5,818 nucleotides of DNA, taken from NCBI GenBank assembly GCA_030666075.1, contig DAOUYN010000069.1, positions 1 through 5,818 of the forward strand. The letters run 5' to 3'. The DNA comes from Actinomycetes bacterium (GTDB taxonomy: Bacteria; Actinomycetota; Aquicultoria; CAJVYJ01; JAUVQD01). Under the pieces are notes generated by a model. That model was not told where the DNA came from. It ran no database searches and saw nothing but the letters and a program-made list of their open reading frames with translations. This document shows, in pieces, positions 5,201-5,818 of the stretch. The translations under genes and the position numbers were made by a program. The stretch's first letter is position 1; the number at the start of each line of letters is the position of its first letter.

Positions 5201-5818
5201 TGGAAAAGTCACTAGTGAAAAGCGCCTTGGAATCGTTACTTGTCGTCAGCGACGAGCCTTTGAGCGCCGGTAGCGCGGCCGAGGTACTGGAGATTCCCGA
5301 GAGCGAGGTGCGGGCTGCGCTAGACGAGCTGGCTGATGATCTTCGCCGGGATGAGCGCGGCATTCAGCTGCGCCAGATCGCCGGCGGCTACCGGTTCTTC
5401 ACCCACCCGGCCCACGCCCATCTAGTAGAAAAACTAGTCCTTAGCTGGGACACAAGGCGTCTCACTCAGGCCGCACTGGAGACACTGTCCGTCATCGCTT
5501 ACCGCCAGCCCGTGACGCGGGCGATTATCGGTTCGATCCGCGGGGTCAGCGCCGACGCGGCGGTGGCGTCACTGTTGGCGAAGGGGCTTATTAAAGAAAA
5601 GGGCCGGGACAGCACCCCCGGCGCCCCGATCCTCTACGGCACGAGCGAGCTGTTCCTGGAGAAATTCGGGCTGAACACCATCAAGGATCTGCCGCCGCTG
5701 CTCGAGTTCGAGCCCGACCCGACCGCGCGTGGAGAGATAGAGGGCGGATTAGGGGCGCCGCCCGACCTTGATGCCGAACAGCTCCCATTGGTCGATGAGG
5801 ATGGCATGGTCCCGGAGC
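5200..5818 (+). CDS. scpB: Segregation and condensation protein B, 3' end outside the window
   Basis: Partner of ScpA; as a dimer it binds the kleisin linker and regulates SMC ATPase-driven DNA loading. The frame is open from the ATG at 5200 to the right edge, 206 full codons, so the stop is missing. The first winged helix is at about residues 5-75, with SALESLLVVSDEPLS (8-22) and RGIQLRQIAGGYRFFT (53-68). The second is at about 85-160, with the family signature QAALETLSVIAYRQPVTRA (90-108), IRGVS (113-117), a KGLIKEKGR wing (128-136) and PGAPILYGT (140-148), then FLEKFGL and DLPP. An acidic, Pro-rich tail follows. The start shares one base with the scpA stop. A GTG at 5215 would remove five residues and is less likely. 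No strong ribosome site is seen, in keeping with coupling to scpA. Confidence 0.95.
   Translation, partial: MEKSLVKSALESLLVVSDEPLSAGSAAEVLEIPESEVRAALDELADDLRRDERGIQLRQIAGGYRFFTHPAHAHLVEKLVLSWDTRRLTQAALETLSVIAYRQPVTRAIIGSIRGVSADAAVASLLAKGLIKEKGRDSTPGAPILYGTSELFLEKFGLNTIKDLPPLLEFEPDPTARGEIEGGLGAPPDLDAEQLPLVDEDGMVPE

Overview
The window reads as an ordinary chromosomal segment of a bacterium with fairly high GC (judged by eye, not computed). No phage, insertion sequence, CRISPR array, tRNA or rRNA was seen. The right half holds the linked set site-2 protease / trpS / scpA / scpB. This arrangement is familiar from Gram-positive lineages (Firmicutes and deep-branching Actinomycetota). The TrpS resembles the Thermotoga-type enzyme that carries an iron-sulfur cluster, which would suit an anaerobe. 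Together these suggest a Gram-positive, probably anaerobic bacterium of the Actinomycetota or Firmicutes; the sequence alone does not settle the phylum.

Layout. Bases 1-1103 are two membrane-protein genes on the minus strand: a CmpX/MscS-type 'conserved TM helix' protein that runs off the left edge, and upstream of it a four-helix membrane protein of unknown function. Bases 1104-1293 are a divergent intergenic region with three small inverted repeats. A plus-strand alpha/beta hydrolase (1294-1950) converges across a 93-base gap on a minus-strand lipoprotein gene (2044-2772) with a PEGA domain and a probable NTF2-like domain. That lipoprotein gene is divergent from the site-2 protease gene (2799-3428), with only 26 bases between start codons. 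In this gap two promoter-like sequences overlap back to back, and each is placed so that transcription would begin at or next to the start codon.

An extended -10 promoter lies over the stop codon of the protease gene and probably drives trpS-scpA-scpB. trpS overlaps scpA by 16 bases and scpA overlaps scpB by 1 base, so these genes are probably transcribed together and translationally coupled. ScpA and ScpB are the kleisin and winged-helix subunits that load and regulate SMC in chromosome segregation. TrpS charges tRNA-Trp. The protease is a membrane metalloprotease with no evident functional link to them.

I see no new multi-gene system. The points most worth checking are the paired leaderless-type promoters at 2763-2809, the four-cysteine motif in TrpS, and the promoter embedded in the protease stop codon.
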